The position numbers and the translations under genes are program-made. Of a DNA stretch of 28,259 nucleotides, positions 23,986-28,259 are shown piece by piece (position 1 is the stretch's first letter; each line of letters starts with the position of its first letter). This stretch comes from a virus, in the IMG/VR virus record IMGVR_UViG_3300025052_000105, positions 1 to 28,259 of that record; one strand, written 5' to 3'. The notes under the pieces were generated by a model. The model was not told the origin of the DNA and ran no database searches. It was given only the letters and a program-made list of their open reading frames with translations.

Positions 23986-26591
23986 TAACTATATTCCTGT
24001 GATAAGATTGCTTGTATATTCTCACCTGTATTATCGCTAGAAATAGAAGCAATAATATAATCTAATCTATCTACAGATCCATTAGAAGTTGAGAAGGTAG
24101 GATCAGTACCGGCTGGAAACTTCCAACAAGCATTCCAAGATAGTGTTCCACTACCTCCTGACTGTATAAAGAAGACACTTCCTGTTTGCCCTACTCTACA
24201 ATTGGTAGGTCTTGCCATTGTATGGGCTGCTGTAACTGTAGTTAAGAAATTCTGTCCTGTGGTAAAATTAAGTGAAACAGAAGCAATTCCATTAATTGCT
24301 GTAGTATGCACAGAAGCTGCTGCTGATTTAGATAAAGCAAATGTTCCAGCTACTGATGTATTACCACTAACTCTTACAGTTCCAAGAAAACCAGAGTTAC
24401 CTGTTATCGTAGCAGTACTTAAAAGATTAACAGCACCTCCCACACTTAATGTAGATGCTAAACTAACAGCACCTGTTATCGTAGCAGTACTTAAAAGATT
24501 AACAGCACCTCCCACACTTAATGTAGAAGCAAGACTAACGGCTCCTGCTACTGTGACAGTACCTCCAATATTAACATTTCCTGACACAGAGACATCGTCC
24601 TTAAATGTACCTATTCCTACTACAGTAACTGTACTTCCAAGTTGAGTAGCTCCTGCTACTGTAACTGTACTAAGAAGATTAGTAGCTCCACCTACACTTA
24701 GAGTAGACGCAAGACTAACTGCACCTGCTACAGTAACAGTACTAAGAAGATTAGTAGCACCGCCTACACTTAAAGTAGATGCAAGGCTAACTGCTCCAGC
24801 TACTGTAACAGTACTAAGAAGATTAGCAGCACCTCCCACACTTAATGTAGATGCTAAACTAACTGCTCCTGCTACTGTAACAGTACCTCCAATATTAACA
24901 TTTCCTGATACTGATACGTCATCTTTAAATGTACCTATTCCTACTACGGTAACAGTACTCCCAAGTTGTGTTGCTCCAGCTACAGTAACAGTGCTAAGAA
25001 GATTAGTAGCTCCCCCTACACTTAGAGTAGATGCAAGGCTCACAGCACCTGCTACTGTAACAGTACCTCCAACACCCAGATTAGCAGTAAGAGTCGTATT
25101 ACCAACAATAGTAACTGTACCACCTACATAAAGATTTCCACCTATTGTCGCATTATTAACAGATATATTTCCTGTAATGTTTGCAGGAACATTAGAAAGA
25201 TTAGATCCATCACCATAAAATGCTGAAGCACATACTTTAGCATTAGCAGCTTGTACATTGGCTCCAGCAATAGTTACTGTACCACCTATAGATACATTAC
25301 CAGCAGCATCAATATTACCACTTACTGAAACACTATCTTCAAAGATAGCTTTTCCTGCTACTGTAACAGTACTTCCTAAATGAGTAGCACCACCCACACT
25401 CAATGTAGAAGCAAGACTAACGGCTCCTGCTATTGTAACAGTACCACCAATATTAACATTACCAGATACAGATACATCGTCCTTAAATGTAGCAGCGCCT
25501 ACTGCTGTAACTGTGCTTCCAAGTTGTGTAGCTCCTGCTACTGTAACTGTACTAAGAAGATTAGTAGCTCCTCCTACACTTAAAGTAGATGCTAGACTAA
25601 CTGCACCTGCTACAGTAACAGTACCACTAAGATTAACATTACCAGATACAGAAACATCGTCTTTAAATGTAGCAGCACCTACAACATTTAAAGGTCCACT
25701 AACTGAAACACTTCCTCCTACATTAATATATCCTGATACTGAAATATTAGTAGCAATACCTAATTCTGCTTCTACATTAGTAAGATTAGAACCATCACCA
25801 TAAAAAGAAGAAGCACAAACTTTAAATCCTGCATCAGTACAACTTGCACGAATATTACCTGCAACAAAAAGATTAGCATTAGAATCACTAGAACCAATAG
25901 AAACAGCACTTCCAAAAGTAATTGCACCTGTACCAATTAATGTACCACCTATTGAAGTATTTCCTGCAATATTAACATTACCAGATATAGAAACTTCATT
26001 GTTAAATTCTGTCTTTGCCTTGAAAGTACCAGTACCTGTAACTAAAAGAGTACCACCTACTGAAACATTTTCACTTGCATTAATTGATCCAGTTACAGAT
26101 AAACCACTTTTAAATACACCAGCACCGGAAACAGAAAGAGTAGATTTAAGATGGGTTGCTCCAGTAATCGTTACAGTACCACCTACCGAAATATTCCCTG
26201 CCGTATCAATATTACCACTAACAGAAGCGGCTCCTTTAATAACAACATTACCACCAAAATTACCTGTATTAGCTACAGTAATAGAACTAACTGAAATATC
26301 TCCACCAACGGAAGCAGTAATACCAGTCAGATTAGACCCATCACCATAATAAGCAGAGGCACATACCGTATCATAAACAAGTAAACTTCCACTAACTGAA
26401 GCATTTCCTATAATACCAATATTACCAGAAACAATAACCCCTCCAGTTCCTATATTTAAAGCACTGGCAGTACCATCTCCAGACTGAACATTAGTAATAG
26501 ATGTTTTTACTCCGGTATTTGTAGTACTGGAATTAACCTGTAAAAGCTGCTTATATGTTCCTGATATAAGCTTTCCTGTTAAATCTGTCAT
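23985..26591 (-). CDS. Repeat-built tail fibre protein
   Basis: ATG 26589-26591 forms ATGA with the upstream stop, so it is preferred over TTG 26603; the product is 868 residues. After MTDLTGKLISGTYKQLLQV the protein is almost entirely 12-residue beta repeats of the form T-V-T-V-A-G-A-V-S-L-A-S and T-L-S-V-G-G-A-T-N-L-L-S, with interspersed KDDVSVSGNVNIGG units. This suggests a trimeric beta-helix shaft. Three copies of the VCAS-x-(Y/F)YGDGSNL module break the shaft. The C-terminal ~80 residues are shared with the fibre at 19557. It is rich in Ala, Gly, Ser, Val and Thr and nearly lacks Trp. A role as host-contact shaft is inferred. Confidence 0.8.
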   Translation of the reverse strand: MTDLTGKLISGTYKQLLQVNSSTTNTGVKTSITNVQSGDGTASALNIGTGGVIVSGNIGIIGNASVSGSLLVYDTVCASAYYGDGSNLTGITASVGGDISVSSITVANTGNFGGNVVIKGAASVSGNIDTAGNISVGGTVTITGATHLKSTLSVSGAGVFKSGLSVTGSINASENVSVGGTLLVTGTGTFKAKTEFNNEVSISGNVNIAGNTSIGGTLIGTGAITFGSAVSIGSSDSNANLFVAGNIRASCTDAGFKVCASSFYGDGSNLTNVEAELGIATNISVSGYINVGGSVSVSGPLNVVGAATFKDDVSVSGNVNLSGTVTVAGAVSLASTLSVGGATNLLSTVTVAGATQLGSTVTAVGAATFKDDVSVSGNVNIGGTVTIAGAVSLASTLSVGGATHLGSTVTVAGKAIFEDSVSVSGNIDAAGNVSIGGTVTIAGANVQAANAKVCASAFYGDGSNLSNVPANITGNISVNNATIGGNLYVGGTVTIVGNTTLTANLGVGGTVTVAGAVSLASTLSVGGATNLLSTVTVAGATQLGSTVTVVGIGTFKDDVSVSGNVNIGGTVTVAGAVSLASTLSVGGAANLLSTVTVAGAVSLASTLSVGGATNLLSTVTVAGAVSLASTLSVGGATNLLSTVTVAGATQLGSTVTVVGIGTFKDDVSVSGNVNIGGTVTVAGAVSLASTLSVGGAVNLLSTATITGAVSLASTLSVGGAVNLLSTATITGNSGFLGTVRVSGNTSVAGTFALSKSAAASVHTTAINGIASVSLNFTTGQNFLTTVTAAHTMARPTNCRVGQTGSVFFIQSGGSGTLSWNACWKFPAGTDPTFSTSNGSVDRLDYIIASISSDNTGENIQAILSQEYS
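24399..25680 (-). repeat. 72-base/36-base tandem repeats inside the fibre gene
   Basis: The DNA carries near-identical units of 72 bases, each made of two 36-base halves (12 residues each). A clear pair is at 24399-24470 and 24471-24542, sharing CCTGTTATCGTAGCAGTACT and AACAGCACCTCCCACACTTA. Longer blocks containing CATCGTCCTTAAATGTA recur around 24590, 24918, 25468 and 25660 with small differences. Such repeats can expand or contract by slippage or recombination. Confidence 0.85.
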
Positions 26592-27055
26592 ATTAAATTC
26601 CAACTTATACTAACATCATCATATTGTGTTATATGTTTTGTTTCTTCTAAAGTTGTAGGATCAACTGTTATCCAACTTGTTATATTAGGAAATGATCCTT
26701 CTAAAAGACCAAATTTTTCTGGTCGTGTAGTTTGTCTAGTTTGTTTTCCATAATTCGGATTGGGTACAAGCTGATCATCATCATTTTCAATCTCCTCATC
26801 TAAATCAATTTTAATATACATAGTACCATCATCCCATAATACTCCCCTTCCACCATCATCCGGTCTTGGATTTCTAATGGCAGGATCATCTTTTACATTC
26901 GGTACTTTGTTTTGAGGACTGTTTTTTAAATCATATTGTCCTTCAAAATCTTGTGGACAAACCAATAATCCATAACTATTAAGTCTCATTACTCTGTGTG
27001 GATACACAAAACCACAAGTATCACAAACAGCTAATGCTTTTTTTTGAGTTGCCAT
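26588..27055 (-). CDS. Small zinc-ribbon-like structural protein
   Basis: A 155-residue protein. N-terminal AVCDTCGFVYPHRVMRLNSY and LLVCPQDFEGQYD give a CxxC followed by a further cysteine, a partial zinc-ribbon; the family I associate with this ('C-D-x-C-G-F-x-Y ... G-L-x-V-C-x-x-C') usually has a fourth cysteine, here replaced by Asp-context residues (CPQDF). The later part is acidic and beta-rich. It lies between the gp4-like gene and the repeat fibre, so a minor virion role is likely. The start has AGGAG about 12 bases upstream. Confidence 0.65.
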   Translation of the reverse strand: MATQKKALAVCDTCGFVYPHRVMRLNSYGLLVCPQDFEGQYDLKNSPQNKVPNVKDDPAIRNPRPDDGGRGVLWDDGTMYIKIDLDEEIENDDDQLVPNPNYGKQTRQTTRPEKFGLLEGSFPNITSWITVDPTTLEETKHITQYDDVSISWNLI

Positions 27056-27070
27056 AAGATATAAAATCTC

Positions 27071-27748
27071 CTAAGTATAAAACGTCAGTCTTGGTAAGAG
27101 ATAAAGACTCGCTCTTTCTCTATCTTCTTCCATTGCTCTGGCAAGAGTTTCTTCATAGTTTGCTTTTAACATCGCAATCCTAGTATCAGCAACTCCAGGT
27201 CTTTTCATTGCCATGTAATAAGATAAACCACAGGTAAGAGGAGGGAGAAATCTTTTAGGCAAGTCTGCATTTTGTATGGCAGACTTATTAACATCTTGCA
27301 GTTCAGTTACTGTTTCAATTTTAAGTACATCCGTAGAGTTTTCTGGTATAGGCCATACCGACATTACTGGATTATCTCTTCCTCTACGAATACTATATTG
27401 ACTAGGTTTTCCTGTTTGAGTCTTGGCAGGTATAATTAAATACTCTTCTGGAGTAATACGAGTTAACTTAATATCTGTATTATCTCTGCTAATTACAACT
27501 TCTAAAGCATTAATAACATTACTACTCAAATCATATGCAGTAGTAGAAACAGAAACTGTTACCAAAGTTGTATTAGTAGTCCAGAGAAGAATGCCTCTAT
27601 TCTGCCAGTCCTTCAACATAAGATTAATTGAACGGCGAGCAGAGGCTGGCTCATGACCAAGCGTATCCTCACCACCAATCATTTCAGTAGCTTCTTGGAT
27701 TACCTCATCTATATCCAGATTAAAATTATATGTACCTGATACAGCCAT
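27071..27748 (-). CDS. P22 gp4-like tail accessory factor / head-tail adaptor
   Basis: A 225-residue protein. The start FNLDIDEVIQEATEMIGGED, followed by ARRSINLMLKDWQNRGILLW, is typical of the phage adaptor that binds the portal ring and carries the tail ('I-x-E-A-x-E-x-x-G' then 'R-x-S-L-N-x-M-L-x-x-W'). Mid-part SQYSIRRGRDNPVMSVWPIP and C-terminal PPLTCGLSYYMAMKRPG also fit. The domain is helical at both ends with a beta middle. Its position upstream of the fibre genes supports the call. Its ATG directly follows the upstream TAA. Confidence 0.7.
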   Translation of the reverse strand: MAVSGTYNFNLDIDEVIQEATEMIGGEDTLGHEPASARRSINLMLKDWQNRGILLWTTNTTLVTVSVSTTAYDLSSNVINALEVVISRDNTDIKLTRITPEEYLIIPAKTQTGKPSQYSIRRGRDNPVMSVWPIPENSTDVLKIETVTELQDVNKSAIQNADLPKRFLPPLTCGLSYYMAMKRPGVADTRIAMLKANYEETLARAMEEDRERASLYLLPRLTFYT

Positions 27749-27946
27749 TTATGTACCAATTTCTTTTATTCTTTTAGAAGCTTTCTCTATATAGGAAGAA
27801 AATATATTAGGAAGAATGAATGGAAATACTCCATGTATTAGTAATCCTATCATAACTACTATCCCTCTTACACTTTCAAACCATGTAAATCTAAAATGTT
27901 TGAAGTAAGATAATTTTATATTTTTTAAATGTTTTAAGTCAATCAT
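27749..27946 (-). CDS. Small membrane protein, DUF6356-like
   Basis: A 65-residue protein reading KLSYFKHFRFTWFESVRG, then a hydrophobic stretch at about residues 28-48 (GIVVMIGLLIHGVFPFILP), then a basic tail (YIEKASKRIKEIG). The 'Y-F-x-H-x-x-x-x-W/F' followed by 'G-x-x-I-H-x-x-x-P-x-x-x-P' order resembles the DUF6356 family of small phage/bacterial membrane proteins, whose function is unknown. AAAGGAG about 7 bases upstream of ATG 27944-27946 supports the start. Confidence 0.65.
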   Translation of the reverse strand: MIDLKHLKNIKLSYFKHFRFTWFESVRGIVVMIGLLIHGVFPFILPNIFSSYIEKASKRIKEIGT

Positions 27947-27961
27947 GTAATACTCCTTTTA

Positions 27962-28259
27962 TTAATCATATGAAGAAGCAACAAGAGCAGAACCAGAATT
28001 TCTATTGATCTTACCCCTACCTTTCTTACCGTAAGACTCATCCCTACTAGCCTTGAGTTGTTTCTTAGTACGTTTCTTCTTTACTCTCATGGCAATAGAT
28101 TCATCTTTACGAGCTTTGTAACCTTGCTTCTTCTTACCTACTTTACCACCTTTTTTCTTACCTACCTTACCACCTTTTTTATAAGATGCTTCTAACATTT
28201 CTCTTTCCCAAGGTTCTAATGTTTCTTCATAAGGTGTACTATCTACCTTTATATTTCCA
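27962..28259 (-). CDS. Lysine-rich basic phage protein, 5' end outside window
   Basis: The frame is open to the right edge of the window, so ATG 28196-28198 may be an internal Met; the extra upstream residues read VDSTPYEETLEPWERE. From that Met the product has 78 residues, of which I count 21 Lys and 6 Arg. Seen: KKGGKVGK given twice in tandem, then two related segments, YKARKDESIAMRVKKKR and LKASRDESYGKKGRG. No TM segments. A nucleic-acid-binding or head protein is a guess based on charge. The position upstream of the tail genes fits a structural operon. Confidence 0.6.
   Translation of the reverse strand, partial: GNIKVDSTPYEETLEPWEREMLEASYKKGGKVGKKKGGKVGKKKQGYKARKDESIAMRVKKKRTKKQLKASRDESYGKKGRGKINRNSGSALVASSYD

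Noticed and set aside
24399-25680. Regular 36/72-base repeats resembling a CRISPR array
   Set aside because: The repeats are contiguous and keep the reading frame of the fibre protein; there are no unique spacers and no cas genes.
24202-26349. Several open frames on the plus strand across the fibre gene (e.g. 24202-24645, 25513-25803, 25999-26349)
   Set aside because: They are complements of the 12-residue repeats, low in complexity, and lack ribosome sites; the minus-strand fibre fully explains this DNA.
26591-26603. TTG 26603 as the repeat fibre start
   Set aside because: ATG 26591 forms an ATGA overlap with the upstream stop, giving a better coupled start.

Overview
This window is part of the genome of a tailed bacteriophage with a short-tail (P22-like podovirus) flavour. 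It most likely comes from an AT-rich marine phage of a Gram-negative host. Evidence for a phage: a terminase small subunit, a 3-TM holin, an M15 peptidase endolysin, a P22 gp10-like and a gp4-like tail protein, large internal virion proteins, and tail fibres with LamG/SPRY-like domains and long repeats. Evidence for a Gram-negative host: a phage-encoded KDO-8-phosphate synthase, since KDO is a component of lipopolysaccharide. The marine assignment is an inference from resemblance to protein families I know mainly from uncultured marine phages; no search was run.

Left arm, plus strand (1-8501): a truncated SegE-like GIY-YIG endonuclease, a small unknown protein, DUF3310, a class II (B12-dependent) ribonucleotide reductase, a consensus sigma-70 promoter, a glycosyltransferase, a three-part fusion (GT-like, methyltransferase-like and MptE/DUF115-like), a second methyltransferase, a 3-TM holin, a possible microprotein, an A-type Fe-S carrier, terminase small subunit and KdsA. 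The genes are tightly packed, often with overlapping starts and stops, so this reads as one or two operons of nucleotide and surface-sugar metabolism plus lysis and packaging. The promoter at 2490-2518 probably starts the surface-sugar half.

Junction (8502-8578): the two arms converge on a short GC-rich spacer with nested inverted repeats and no U-tract. It is the only long structured non-coding stretch I see.

Right arm, minus strand (28259 down to 8579): a lysine-rich protein (cut by the window edge), a small membrane protein, gp4-like tail accessory factor, a zinc-ribbon-like protein, a repeat-built tail fibre, a LamG/SPRY fibre, a tail assembly-like protein, a secreted protein, a third fibre-like protein, gp10-like protein, two small proteins, a proline-rich protein, two large internal virion proteins, a one-TM lysis-type protein and the endolysin. 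Six gene junctions in the window (five of them here) use the stop/start overlap TAATG, indicating translational coupling. Terminase large subunit, portal, capsid and DNA polymerase are not in this window.

The most interesting point is the cluster of surface-sugar enzymes, including a complete metal-type KdsA, next to lysis and packaging genes. This would suit a phage that remodels or sustains host LPS during infection. Other points are the repeat architecture of the main fibre, a domain inserted in the second fibre, and the structured junction.
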